Notes: generated by a model not told the origin, from the sequence alone. A stretch of DNA of 64,000 nt from Ctenosaura bakeri (GCA_948474755.1 CAOLHI010001471.1:124001-188000), one strand, 5' to 3'; counted from the stretch's first letter, positions 10,721 through 22,529 are shown. Made by a program: numbers and translations.

Positions 10721-12540
10721 CCAGAATCCTCTAGTGATCAAAGCCACCAGCATCTCACAAGTCTCTCACAGGCAGAACTTTGTTTCTAAAGACAATTGTG
10801 ATTGTGGGTAGATATCCAAGCAAATGGACCAGTGGGCTTTGACACTCACCTTCCCAGTGCGCACACTAATTTTTACAGCAGATGAGATCAGCTAAGACTG
10901 ACACCTGTCAAGGAAGAAGGGTGCTTTATTGTTGCCACTTAAAGAGCACTTTGGCTGTCTGTCACTTCAGAAGAAAGTATATAGGAGCTGAAGGGACAAT
11001 ATCTGTGAGAGAGCATGCCTGGGTCATCTCTCCTTGCTTCTCTGAATATAGTAACATCAATCTGATGTCAGGATAGCTGAGGGTCAGTCTATTAGCTGAT
11101 TAAACTATCAAGAGTATGTTCGAAGGTATTTTTTTCCCCCATCACAGAGAGCATCTGTGTCTTGCAACTGCATATCATTCCCAGTTCAAAGTGGTATTCA
11201 GTAATTTTAAATCTTTAAAAGGAGATTGAAATAAACATAATCTGGCTCCCCAAGGAAATGAAGACACATACTGGAATAGTTTAATCAATGTGCTCTTCAT
11301 GTTAGGCAAAGACTGCTATCTAGGTTCCAGTTTCTATATCAAACAATCCACCATAGTGAAATATTATTCCAAAGACTCCAAAGGTTCCTCATAAACCTTT
11401 CAAAAGTATTTGATGATTGCTAACGGCAGACCAGTTTTCTGGAACACACTCTGTCCATCATTACTGGTCTATAGTGTATAGCTGAAATAAAATGTTGAAC
11501 TCGCGCTCAGATTATGTTGAATCATAAATGATTACAAAATACTGCCCAGCATCTCACATGAATGGAGAATACAGATGGAAAGAACATTCAAAGGATACTC
11601 AAAAATGGTTAAAAAAAAAAAAAAACTTTTCAAGTGTTGGCAGACTCTGATGAGAATTCAGGATTTACAAGAATCCTCACAGTTGGAGAACAGAGAGAAC
11701 AGGATGGAAAAACTTCCCTATTCTGGAGTAAAAAAAATCACCCACTGTTTCTGTTTGCATAGAAAATAACATTTACTGCACAGAAATATTATTTTCTGCA
11801 CAAAAAACTGTGTGCATTTGAGAAGAATCAGTATCTAACTACAGCATTTTCTGCTCAGAAAATATTATTTCTATACTGTTTTCTGCACATGCACGCACAC
11901 ACACACTTCATTTTGCTTGGAGTAAAGAATTGAACTGAACTGTGAATTTTCCTCACAGCAGGAAGGAAATTCCTAAAATTCCTAATTACTTCCCTAAATA
12001 ATAAAATTAGTAAAGAACTACATCCATACTGGAGAAAGCAGCAGAACCACCTCTAAATATTCCTTGCCTAAGAACACCCTATGGAATTCATAGGGTTACC
12101 ATAAGTTAAGTGACTAGAAGGCACATATGCACCAATAGACTGGAGAATGCACACCAGAAGACATATCTGAAATTTATAAAGGGCCTTTGGGTATTTCTTC
12201 AATGGGGAAAGGGTTCTCTTACGCCTCCACTGGTGTAATAAAAGAGAACATTGGATTTGGAGATGGGAAAGTGGGCTTAATTTCTCACTAATCCATCAAG
12301 CTAGTTATGGATAACCCTTGGATGTCACTGTCTCATACTCGAACTCTCAGGGTTGTTATAATGATAAAATGAGATGATGATGATGATGATGACCTCTTTT
12401 ACTCCACCTTTTCCCTAAAACTGAGATTCAAGACAGCTTACAGATTAAAACAAGTAAAATATAATTAGAACTGATCATCATGCAACCTCAGTCTCTTGGT
12501 GGAAAGGCAGAATTAGTAAGCATGATCACTTAAACACAAG
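10721..12540. other. Intron 9, repeat-poor part
   Basis: No exon. Contains a poly-A patch near 11608, a short TTTTCTGCACAGAAAA-type palindrome cluster (11755-11895, listed separately), a GAT trinucleotide run near 12374-12391 and a short piece near 12395-12480 resembling the start of the repeat at 30175. Confidence 0.5.
11755..11895. repeat. Cluster of imperfect palindromes TTTTCTGCACAGAAAA, cluster 1
   Basis: Several near-copies of a motif in which TTTTCTG, a GCA/CTC spacer and CAGAAAA mirror each other, often followed by ATATTATTT. A second, larger cluster lies at 20738-20985. Confidence 0.6.
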
Positions 12541-12544
12541 ACAC

Positions 12545-12840
12545 AAGATTCAGTGCTTCAGATTCTATCCAAGAATCTAGGGATTGGTAAGGTATCCTCA
12601 GATAATGCAATATGTTTCACATAGTGCTGCTTCATTGTAACTTGTGCTACCATGATTCTATCCATGGCAAGTTCATTCAGATGTTTTCTCAGTCTGTTGG
12701 GAATTGCTCCCACAGCATCTATCACTACTGGAATTACAGTTATTTTATTTTCCCAGAGGCATTGAATTTCAGTTTTTAGGTCTCAATATGACATAATCTT
12801 TTCCCTCTCTTTATCTTCAGCTACAGTTGTGGCTGTAGTG
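12545..12840 (-). mobile_element. Degenerate non-LTR retrotransposon fragment (C-terminal conserved segment)
   Basis: Minus-strand translation, with stop codons, gives DLKTEIQCLWENKITVIP followed by VVIDAVGAIPNRLRKHL. I recognise this as the ...EIQRLW...VTVIPVVIGALG... segment common in vertebrate retrotransposon-derived repeats, but cannot name the clade with certainty. Its end lies about 110 bp from exon 9. Confidence 0.55.
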
Positions 12841-12949
12841 GTGGTTGTTTCTTGCTCTCCAGCTACAGATACTTGCCAGATAATATTAATATTGAAAGTG
12901 ATAATGCACCAATCCACTTGAAAGTCTTCAGGACGTTGGCAATACTCAC

Positions 12950-13081
12950 TTTCATTACAAATAATGCCGGTCCATCCAGGTGGGCAGTCACATCCATTGT
13001 TCTTGCTGTTGCATTTTCCTTTGTTCTTACAGTCTAAACAACTTAAGCTGCAGTCACTACCGAACATGTTACCCAGGCAAA
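12950..13081 (-). CDS. MEGF6/EGFEM1: Exon 9: first laminin-type EGF module
   Basis: 132 bp, acceptor CATTTCAG, donor GTGAGTAT, phase 1-1. Eight cysteines, starting VCLGNMFGSDCSLSC and ending CDCPPGWTGIICNE. MEGF6 has VCL..FGHDCSLTC...GCDCPEGWTGLICNE at this position. The junction with exon 10 gives N-E-T, a possible N-glycosylation site. A retrotransposon-derived fragment starts about 110 bp past the donor. Confidence 0.95.
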
Positions 13082-15129
13082 CTGAAATGAAATGGAACAA
13101 GTGTCAAACTTGTACTTCAGACACACCTACCTCTGTTACACTGAACATCCTTTATGCAAACAACTGCTTTGGTTTGCCTTGGAAGAAACAGAACTTAGTG
13201 TAGACTCGGGAGATGCTCATAAATTTTGGCTAGTCTGCCTTTGAAAGCAACTGATCAAATCCACGTATCCTGAACTAGTAAGCAGATACAATACAGTTGT
13301 CCTCTAGATTTTGCATTTCTTTATTTTATAATGCATTTTTTCAGCTTTAAAAAAACCCAATAATGTAATACATATACAAATCTTATTCTTGGAGAAAATA
13401 TTCTTTTATTGGCCTAAATCTTACTATTCTGAGTAATCCTGACTACAGTAGATCTACTGGGGTTTACCTATGTGTTGACTTTATGTAATCAGCAAAATTG
13501 TGACCATACTTTATTTATTTAAAACATACAATTATGCATCACTTACCTACTCACAAGGGCTCCAACAGTGATGCACAATAAGTGAGACAAGGTTAAAAAC
13601 AATTTTAGAAGCCATTTTTAAAACCAGTTTTTTAAGATCAAAGATCACACAGAAAAAAGTATAGTTTTGGCTGCCTGCTCAAAGCTCTACAGGGATACAC
13701 AACCTAGCCTATCTTTCTGGAGATGGGAGGTCCCACAGATGAAGTGTTATAACAATATGCTTAGACTAAAAATGTAAAGAATATTTGTAAGGGGTTTTTT
13801 TGTCCTCAGTGAAAAAAGCTGTCCCAATATGAAGAAACATCTGATGTGGTGGTGGTGGTGGAGACAATAATTGTCAAATACCCTCAGATTTTTCATTCCT
13901 AAATGAAAATGAAAAAGAGTTTTTGCTGTTTATGCTTTTTTTGTTTTTCTGAAGAACAATTATATTTTCCAAAAATACAACACACAGCCCCAATTTTGCT
14001 AATGGAAATCCACTAAAATCTGTGGAATTTTATATGTAAATGGAAATGCACTGAGTTCTGTGTCTGTATATATAACAGAGATTCTGTACTTCTTTTCTCC
14101 TTTCCCATTCTACAGTACTTCTTCCTAAGAATTAAATTTCTTCCCATACTCCAAACTTCAAATAAATTGAATTGCATAAGTAACTAAGTAAATGATTTAA
14201 ATGGTTTAAATAAAACAAACAAATGAACAAGCTTTCACCAGTTAACATAGTTTCCAGTCACTGGCCTGGTTTAAATACTTTGATGACTAAAGCCATTTCT
14301 GCACTAGCCTGTTATAGTGCAATGATTCCACTTTCAACATCCACCTGGCCCCTCCCGAAACTGCAAACCCCAGGATTCCAGAGGATGTTGAAAGTGGAAT
14401 CATCATGCTATAACAGGCTAGTGCGGAAATGGCCTAATAAATGAACCTATACAAGGCTTAGACTATATATTCTTCTTTCACATCTTTTTATCAGCATAAA
14501 GAAGGGATAATATTTAACCAAACCACTTCCTCCAATATTTATACTGAAACTCTAGTGGAAACCATAGTTCTCATCCAACTAGAATTTAAACAACCATAGT
14601 CCCCCCTGTTAACAGACATGATGCAGGCAAGCTTATTCACATACTGTTATATCTGAGCTGGAGCACTGACTGCTCTGTAAGACCTACCCAATCTTCTTGT
14701 GCCCCCTTGGTCAAGATTCCTAAGGCAATGGACTCTCTTCCTTAGGTATGCCTTTCTTTGTATTGCTCCCAACCCTTCTAGCTAAATACACTGTTAAAAT
14801 ATCCTCATTTACCACAGTGCCAATTGGCAATTCAGTTATACCATCTAGCCATGATTTATTTTTTAGCTGTCATACTAGCAGTAGGAGGGGCATGACTTGC
14901 ACCTTTCAAATTTGTGAGAAAGACAAGTGGTGGCCACCTTGCTAGTTCTACAGTTTTCTTTGCTTCATTTTTTTTTTTTTTTTTACAGAGAATTCCTAAT
15001 TCTTCACAGCATGGAAATACATCACTGTAAAAATTCTCTATCTATCAGGGCTGATACTTCACTTGATGGGAATATGACACTATGTGTATGTTCACTCTGA
15101 AAAGTGAAAATGTCCTTTTAAAGTCTTAC
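13082..15129. other. Intron 8
   Basis: Holds the palindromic MITE at 14291-14434, a GGT run near 13849 and a T-rich run near 14969-14985. The rest is unassigned; no exon seen. Confidence 0.5.
14291..14434. mobile_element. Palindromic MITE, 144 bp, TAA target duplication
   Basis: Near-perfect inverted repeat: AGCCATTTCTGCACTAGCCT at the left and its complement ending GTGCGGAAATGGCC at the right, with a short unique centre. Flanked by TAA on both sides (14288-14290 and 14435-14437). Related copies at 35767-35918 and 62816-62966. A 3-bp TAA duplication suggests PIF/Harbinger-like mobilisation. Confidence 0.85.
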
Positions 15130-15303
15130 CAACTTTGTGAAGAAGAGCAAGTTCTCCACGAATGTCTTCTTCCTCATCATCATAGAAGGAGTCCAGTGAA
15201 GAACTGAAGTGAAGAAGCTGTGGTGGTCTTCTCAAGCGAAAATCAGGAATCCTGCCAATCTCCAATTCTTCTTTTCCCTCTTCCAGTTCATTTTCATCTA
15301 ATG
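15130..15303 (-). CDS. MEGF6/EGFEM1: Exon 8: acidic linker between EGF and laminin-EGF halves
   Basis: 174 bp, acceptor TATCTCAG, donor GTAAGAC, phase 1-1, 58 codons with no cysteine. Rich in Glu and Asp, with the clusters DENELEEGKEELE and DDEEEDIRGEL. Mammalian MEGF6 has an acidic linker at the same place ending in a DEEEAELRGE-like motif, so position and ending match while the centre has diverged. The divergent centre is the best stretch for telling MEGF6 from EGFEM1 in a database search. Confidence 0.88.
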
Positions 15304-15419
15304 CTGAGATAAGACATGCAGTCCTTACATTTTCCTCTTATTAAATATTACATTCTTTTTGTGTGTATATATACAGTACTTTTTGGGAATAGTCTCATGT
15401 CTCATTTATTTGTTACTTA

Positions 15420-16719
15420 TGTCGTATTTAAGATACGAGGCTGGAGAGAGACTGAGGATCTGTGAAATGGCAGGAATCCAGGTGTAGTGCTTGGTGCGAA
15501 TCCATGCCTCCCACCATTTCACAGATCTGCAGTCTCTCTCACTCTTTGCTGCCAGCTGCCCATTTCCCCCTTTGAGTTGGTAGCTGAAGCACTCTTGCTT
15601 GTTCATCTCTCAGATCCTTAGTCCCTCTCTTTTTTCGCTAGCTGTCTGCTTTCCAGTGAGGTATTTAAGTCTTTTACTTTCAAGTCCCTATCTTTAAGTC
15701 TCAAGTCCTTGCAAGATAATTCAAGTCAAGCCTCAAGTCTGGGAGCCAACTTTAACCAAAAAAAGGAGGTGATAGTGGGGCATGTGTGTATGGGGGAGTT
15801 AAGATGTGAACAAGTAGGATTAGAAGGAAGTCTTCAGCCATAGAAGAACAGGCAGGCCCTCAAGAAGGAAACTGCTCTGGAAGGGAACTGGTCCCTCCTC
15901 TACCATGGCTGGCAACAAGGCCCTGCCTTGCCTGTTTACTCAAGAGCAAGCAGGATTGAAAGGAAGCCCCCAGCCACTGAAAAACACACAGCCTTACAAC
16001 CTACCCATTCCTCTCCCCCCACTGCACTGTCTCACCACCATCTGGCCCCCCAAATTATCTGGCTCATCTGGGTGAGAGCCTCTCCAGCCTCTCCCCACCC
16101 CCATGCCAAGACCACTACATGTCCAGACTACCAAAATAAGCTGCAAACCTTTGTTTTTCCCTTTTCAATCTTCCCATGCTTTTGCTTTCCTAAAAATGGC
16201 TTCTCAGAAAGCATGGAAAACAAGGGTGAAGCAGTGAAAAGGAGCATGTGCAACTCTCACTGAGTCATCAACATAATGTTCCTGGACTGTTGATTGGGAC
16301 AAGGCTAGGTGAGGTGGAACTACCAAGGAAAGCAAGTCGGGCACTAAAAATAGACAAGTCACAAGACAAATTGATTCAGTCCATCATTTACTGCCAAATT
16401 GAGCAAATCAATTCACTGAAGTGATTTAAGTCTGACTTAAGTTTGAATCAATTGAGTCTAGATCACTGCTGCTTTCACCTTGAAGGCAATGGCTATGGTG
16501 CTCCTGAAAGATGAACACTGCTGATGACTCAACAGGAAGCAGGTGGCTGTCAGCCAAAAGAGAGACACCAATGATCTGACAGATGAATGAACAGGAGTGC
16601 CACAGCCATGACCTTGAAGATGGAAGTGGATGGTGGCGGCAAAAACTTTCAGTTTTTGGACATTTTCAGATTTTCAGATAAAGGAGGCTCAATCTGTGTT
16701 AAAATGTCTCACTCTGAAT
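15420..16719. repeat. Tigger-like DNA-transposon remnant
   Basis: The right part (about 16460-16719) ends with TTTTTGGACATTTTCAG and AGATAAAGGAGGCTCAATCT, a decayed Tigger-type terminus. The left part (15420-15660) shares TCTCTCAGATCCTTAGTCCC-like text with the copy at 28507-28989. The middle is unassigned. Ends are uncertain. Confidence 0.4.
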
Positions 16720-16727
16720 GCATAAAA

Positions 16728-17419
16728 CAGCAGTTCTCAACCTGTGGGTCAAGACCCCTTTGGGGGTCGAACAACCCTTTCACAGGGGTCGCCTAAGACC
16801 ATAGGAAAATACGTATTTCTGATGGTCTTAGGCTCCATTCCCTCCTCGGTGGTCGTGCACAAGCATGTGCCACGCGTTCGCGTCCTCCTGCCCCCTGTTC
16901 AGAAGGGACTGAAATCGCTCCCCTTCTCCACTACCGGGAGAACCTCCTGTCTGATGGGCCAGCTTGGGGGGGGTGGCAGCAGCACAGGGGGCAGGCCCCC
17001 TCCTCGCCACGGCCCCTGCCCCACTCACCATGGAGGGGGGTGCTGCAGAAGGGCCGGGGGGCCGCAAGACGGTGCTTTTCCGGGGGGTGAGCTGCACCCG
17101 GCGCAAAAGACAAAGGTGCTGGGATTCCTCCCCCCCCGGCCAGGGTTGACACTCTGGAAACTTTTCCCACACTGCTCCCCCGGAGGAAACAAGAGCGAAG
17201 CAGAAGCAGAGCCCAGGGGGGTTCTCAGAGTTTTTTTCCCGGGGGAGATGCGCAGCTCCTCTTTCCCTTCCTTTCTGCCCCCCGTTCCTGGCCAGCGAGG
17301 CAGCCTTTGCTGGGGAGGAGGCATTGTAAATAATAAATAAATAAATTATGGTTGGGGGTCACCACAACATGAGGAACTGTATTAAAGGGTCGCGGCATTA
17401 GGAAGGTTGAGAACCACTG
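16728..17419. mobile_element. SPIN-type (hAT) non-autonomous transposon, 692 bp
   Basis: Left end CAGCAGTTCTCAACCTGTGG followed by GACCCCTTTGGGGGTCGAAC and a stretch ending in TCGCCTAAGACCATAGG; right end GGTTGGGGGTCACCACAACA then ATTAGGAAGGTTGAGAACCACTG-type terminus. These are the ends I know from SPIN/OposCharlie elements. Target duplication 7 of 8: GCATAAAA (16720-16727) and GTATAAAA (17420-17427). The interior (about 16850-17320) is GC-rich and not typical SPIN; its 100-200 codon open frames have no domain. Lies in intron 7, about 90 bp past the exon 7 donor. Confidence 0.9.
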
Positions 17420-17507
17420 GTATAAAAGCATCATAACTTCTACAAATTCTGGTCAGTAACATCAGTTTTCATTCAGGAAGATTTTCTAAATACATGGAAG
17501 AGCTTAC

Positions 17508-17633
17508 AGATGCAGGATTGTCCGTCGATACTGCTGAGCCTGTATCCTTCTTCACACATACATTCGTAAGAACCCAAAGAATTAATACAGTATTGGTCAC
17601 AACCATCAGTGTCAGCCAGGCACTCATCAACAT
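17508..17633 (-). CDS. MEGF6/EGFEM1: Exon 7: last calcium-binding EGF module
   Basis: 126 bp, acceptor CATCCTAG, donor GTAAGC, phase 1-1. Encodes [12 protein letters not shown]...[12 protein letters not shown]...DGQSCI: six cysteines, full calcium and hydroxylation signatures. It is the final EGF module before the acidic linker, as in MEGF6. A SPIN transposon lies only about 90 bp downstream in the next intron. Confidence 0.94.
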
Positions 17634-18424
17634 CTAGGATGAAATAAAAAGAGTAAACCATAGATGCACAAGTCAATTTGGATTAAGAGCACCACTTTCT
17701 AATGTAGATGATGGTAACTACTTTAATTACTTTGAGAATTATCATATTGATTATAATTTCTTTAAAATTATAATTATATTGATTATAATCTTTATAATCT
17801 CTTTAAAAGATTAATATTTAACTTTGTGAAATGTTCAGCCACCTCGCAGTCTGCACTTAAATCAAAAAATATTTTAGATAAAATCAACCAATCATTGTTT
17901 ACTGAACAAAAGTTATTAGAGAACCCAAGACCAAGTATCCCTTGCTGACTGAACACTTTCCAAGTTTGTACCCATATCACTGTCCCAAAGCACTTGTAAA
18001 ATAACTACAGGCCTGGAAAGCACACTTTAGAGAGTTCTTTTTTAGAATGGCTGCTCAACCTCTTCTGATTCTGACCAAAACATTTCTATGCAAGTCTGTC
18101 TATCCTAGACTAAATCCATCAGCACATTGGTGATGTTGTGGGGTAGGTGGAAAGGTATTCCTGCTTTTCATTACAATAAAATGGAAAGGGAATGAGGATT
18201 ATATTTTCCATTCTTAATCTAAACTCAGCTCCAAATCAGAGGCTGAAGTGCAAATAAAATGCTAATTATTTTGTTATAGCTGTTGTTTTTGTTGTTGTTC
18301 TTTTTGTTGTTGTTTTCATAATCCTCATCATTTGCTATCAAGTTGACTTCAACTTACAGCATCTCTATGACAGACAGATCTCTAGAAGTATCTTTCATCA
18401 ATAGCTCTTCTTGGGCTTGAGGAC

Positions 18425-19024
18425 CTGTGATAATGGGGCTTCCCATTATCTAGACTTGGCTGAAGGGGGATACTTCCCTCTTCAGGTAAACCAAGGGTTA
18501 ATGTGATCTTGGGGTTAGGTTACATTTTTATTGTGGGTCAGCCTCACAGGTCACGGGGAGAGAATTGCCCAATCAAAGAAAAAGAGGTGAGCATCTTTGA
18601 GATGCTTCGAGATGCTTCGAAGGAGAAGTTATAAAAATCCTTGAGAGGCCATGTGGCAGAGAGACAACAAAGGAATCTCCTAGAGATGAGATCAGTGCCA
18701 GTCGTAGGCTGCAGGTCTAGGCCTTACCTCCTGGCCTCACTTTTCTCTTAGACCATCTAAGCCTGTGAACCCGAATGTGAATAGCTAGAATAAGGTAGTT
18801 AGTTGCATTAGGGCTTTCATTATTTTGGAGGTTGGCTGATCTAAAGAATGTATCTGTTTTTATAACTACTTGTAACTTAAGCGTACCTGGGAGGGGGGAG
18901 CCTCTCATGTGTAGTATTGTCTTGTTTATTTGCATGCCTTGAAATAAATGCTTCTCTGTAAAACCTCTGTTTCCTCTCCATTCCCACGCCATTCTTCGGC
19001 TCGCGCTAGATAGAACTTCCCTCA
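18425..19024 (+). repeat. Candidate solo LTR
   Basis: A TATAAAAA box near 18630 and AATAAA at 18942-18947, about 310 bp apart, then a GC-richer tail ending near TTCCCTCACTCA. The layout looks like U3-R-U5 of a solo LTR. I could not define TG/CA ends with a target duplication, so this is tentative. Confidence 0.4.
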
Positions 19025-19220
19025 CTCAGAAGAGAAGGGAAGGGAAAGGTCCTTAAACCTAGGGATTGTCAATCCACTGAGCAGAGTCCAACTGTACTGC
19101 TCAGATATTCAGAATTCAGTGGGTGGTGGCAGCAAGAGAGAATTAGTGAATGCTGGGAAATTTCCTGCTCCTTTGCAAGGGTAGAAGTCAGGCTTGGGGT
19201 GGGGGGCTGGAAGTAAACCC

Positions 19221-19455
19221 AGTATGACAGGACCATGGCATCCTTGATTAAGTCAATTCATCTGTAATATGGTCTTCCTCTTTTCCCACTCTTTTTCACT
19301 TTACCAATTATTATTGTCTCTTCCAACGAGTCATGCCATTTCACAACATTCCCAAATGTATGACAACCTCAGTCTAGTCACTGTGCCTTCTAAAGAGAGT
19401 TCAGGATTGATTTGCTCTCGGACCCATTCAGTTTTCCTTTTGGTAATCTTGATAT
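19221..19455 (-). mobile_element. RTE/BovB-like LINE fragment
   Basis: Contains the phrases CCATGGCATCCTTGATTAAG, CAAATGTATGACAACCTCAG and GAGTTCAGGATTGATTTGCT, which I recognise from minus-strand BovB-type LINE copies of squamates. Degenerate; no open frame. Confidence 0.5.
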
Positions 19456-20737
19456 AAAATGTGATTCATCATTAACACCAAAAAACAAAATGGAGGGAGA
19501 ATTTTGCATGTCAGAGGTGAAAAAGGATAAGGAAGGAGCACAAAATGCCACTAAATGAAAAATCTAGGGTAGACAAAAACAATAGTGAGTAAAAGTAGTC
19601 TTAGAAGATACAAGAAGGACTAACGGCTGGCCAATTCCCATCAATTAAGTGAATAACCTCCACAGTTTCTATAGGTTTCTTAAGCTTTGAAACAAGAAGG
19701 GATGCATTATAAATTATGTATTTCCTAGATAGAAAGCATGTCCATAACCTATATCTTGACCTGCATTTTATTTCAGATTGAAATGATAGAAAAACAACAG
19801 CCAACTGAGGTTTAGGAGCACAAATATATGCAATAAATGAATATACATACAATCACCATATATCATTATCCATTCACAGGCTGCTCACATGCCTCTCCCT
19901 ACAAGGAACTGCTTTCCAAGATGAAAAAAAATATATTGAGACCTAGCATCCATCAGACATTTTTGTCCTGTTACATACCAGTATCACTATAGTCTGAAAG
20001 TCCTCTAGAAATTGGCCCCTGCCCTCCCTACAGAGTTCCCCACCCCTACATTAGCCCCTTGTGGTATGCCTGTAGTCTCTACAGTTGTCTGCCCTGCTCA
20101 CATGAAGCCTGATTCCTATTGGTTATTCCCAACTAAAATAAACCCAATAAATCAATTGTCAATGGTGAGCCAACACATCCAGAAACCTAACTGATTCAAT
20201 TAGTCTAACCAGTTAGGACTGACAAGAAGATTCTGGCCTGGGAGTATTCCAGTGTTCCTTCATTGACCTCTCTTTTATCTCAAATGCAACATTCTCCCCT
20301 CTATGTAATTTTTAGAGCAAATTATGGATATCATTATATGTACACATCAAATTGTGGTTTGGAGCCAAATACAATTGCTTGGCAAATGAAACAATGTGGG
20401 AAGAGGGGCAGAATTTCAATATAGCAGGGAAAGGAAGAGAACTCTGATAGTCATTCCTAATTTCATAACCATGATTAAGAGATAAGGCAATGCAAGGTCT
20501 ATATTGTCTCTAAACTTGCCATTAGTATTTCTTTCTCTCTTCTGAAGGAACATGTATGCATCAGAAGGAACACTATCACTGTTCACGAGACCTGAAGTGA
20601 CAGTCTTTTGCAAACCAAAGCAAATCCAGAGCACAGAAAAGTTACCTCCGAGAATCCGTTGGCGTGCTTTGCTCAATGCATGATAAATATTCACCAGGAA
20701 TGGGAAGACTATTCAAAACTATTTGTAATAACATATT

Positions 20738-20985
20738 ACAGAAAAGAGCATTTTCTGCACAGAAAATATTATGTCTGTGTGGAAATACTGAGTGCAAAAA
20801 AATAAATAAATTACAGTTTCCTGAATAGAAAATGCTGTAGTTTGAGACCTCTTCTGCACAAAATTCATTTGTGATTGTTTTCCATAGAGTAGAGCATTTT
20901 CTGTGCAGGAATCATCCCATTCTTCACAGAAATATTATTTTCTGTGCAGAAAATGCTATTTTTCATGCTAAAATGCCCTGTCCAA
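20738..20985. repeat. Cluster of imperfect palindromes TTTTCTGCACAGAAAA, cluster 2
   Basis: At least five near-copies of GCATTTTCTG(T/C)(G/A)CAGAAAAT in about 250 bp, several followed by ATTAT. Same motif as at 11755-11895. May be one decayed larger inverted-repeat element. Confidence 0.6.
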
Positions 20986-21110
20986 TTGATTTTACAGAGT
21001 AAATCTCAAACTGCAGATAGTTTTTCTTGCTGTAGGAAAAAAACTACTGAAGTTATTTATTCTTTCCTTCCAGAAGAAAATCCGTGAAGAATTACATCTC
21101 TATTATTTAC

Positions 21111-21233
21111 CATCACATCCACAGCCATCCAGGTGAAGCCGGAATCCTGCCTTGCAGCTGCACTCATAACCTCCAATATAGTTGATGCAGAATTGTGAAC
21201 AGCAGGCATCTGCAGTCTCACATTCATCCAAGT
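21111..21233 (-). CDS. MEGF6/EGFEM1: Exon 6: eight-cysteine calcium-binding EGF module
   Basis: 123 bp, acceptor TCTATAG, donor GTAAAT, phase 1-1. Starts DLDECETADACC and ends LDGCGCD. It has eight cysteines instead of six: a vicinal CC near the start and CGC at the end. The MEGF6 equivalent has the same two extras (SPCCQQVC and DGCGC), so this is an inherited feature. CINYIGGYECSC fits the hydroxylation pattern. Confidence 0.94.
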
Positions 21234-22529
21234 CTATAGAAAACAGAAGAAATTCATGAAGAAGAAATTCAGACAAGGAATAGTTCAAAACACAAACTGA
21301 TACCATAGATGAACCCTGAGAGGACTGTATAACACAAAGATGGACAAAGAGCAGCCCTAAAGATATTATTGGACTGCAGCTCCCAACAGCCCTAAGCAAT
21401 GGAGCCAATGGCAAGGGAATGGTAAGAGCTGAAATCCAACATTTGGAGGGCTGTATGTTGCCCATTATACTCCTGTATTTAAAGTATTCCTTTACTAGAA
21501 GATGATGTTTGACTGCACTGATGGAAAATTCATACAGTGACTAATAAACGGAAACCTTCACTAGAAAGTCCCAAACTCCCACCTCTGTCACAACTTAGCT
21601 ACATGGTTTAACTACAGCAACTGCTACTTTGCTACATCCCTCATCCCTATCTAAGTGCAATGGAATAAACAAATATGTTATTCGATTTTACGTTGTGCCT
21701 GTTTCCTCAAAGGAGCTCATGGTTCATCATAAAACTGGATGAGACCTCAGAGGTAATCTAATCCATGCCCCTGTTAATGAGAGAAATCTGCTGCTACAGC
21801 ATCAATATGTGGTCATCCAGTATCTGCTTGAAAACATCTACTAAAAGAGAGGCCACCATCTTCTGAGACAAGACACTGTCAAGACACTCATATTGTCAGG
21901 AAATACTGTCCCACAGCAGGGAGAGATAATAGGGACAAAGGAAGAATGTCTGGCATTGTTGCCCATTGAGCTCCATGGCTAAGCGAAAATTTCAACCCAC
22001 TATACTACACTGGTCCTACTGAAGTGTCTTAAAAGATTGTTCTGAGAGAATACATAGATAGTAGTGCAATGGGCTTGGGTTCATCTAAATGCTCTCTCAG
22101 GGGTTCTCTGATTCCAAAGAGATGTGGGATCCTTTTCAATTCTGTAATTCTTTAATTCAGTCTTCTTATAAGTGGCACAGCCAGTGTGTCTGCAATACGA
22201 GTAGACAAAAAATAGTGAATATCCTGCTGATGTTGGCCCTAGCAAAAAATTGTCCAAGAAGGCATATATGATGGGTGGAGATGAATCATCTTACTATCCA
22301 CCACTAGGCGAAGGAATAGGGGGATGTTATTCAATTCTGCACTAGTACAGGGCTTGAAAAGGAGATACAAAGCTGACTGTCACTTTGTGGTAGGAAATCT
22401 GATAGAACAATGGCTTCACTTAGGAGCATAATGGAGAACAGGAATATTTTTCTGGTATGCTAGCATTATAAATGCTCATCTTACGTTCAGTCCAAGTATG
22501 GTTTGAGTCTCATTGGTAGTGCCAGCTTC

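Larger units (their letters stand above)
17634..21110. other. Intron 6
   Basis: Besides the LTR-like, BovB-like and palindrome repeats listed separately, it holds an AT-rich patch with repeated ATTGATTATAAT units near 17700-17820 and a GTT run near 18283-18318. No exon seen. Confidence 0.5.

Noticed and set aside
9952..10811. Overlapping open frames of 160-236 codons on both strands
   Set aside because: They lie within GC-rich TIR element copy 1; the peptides are Arg/Ala/Pro-rich, similar in all frames, and have no domain. Composition artefact.
16744..17340. 198-codon plus-strand open frame
   Set aside because: Begins in the SPIN terminus and runs through its GC-rich interior; low complexity, no domain, no splice context.
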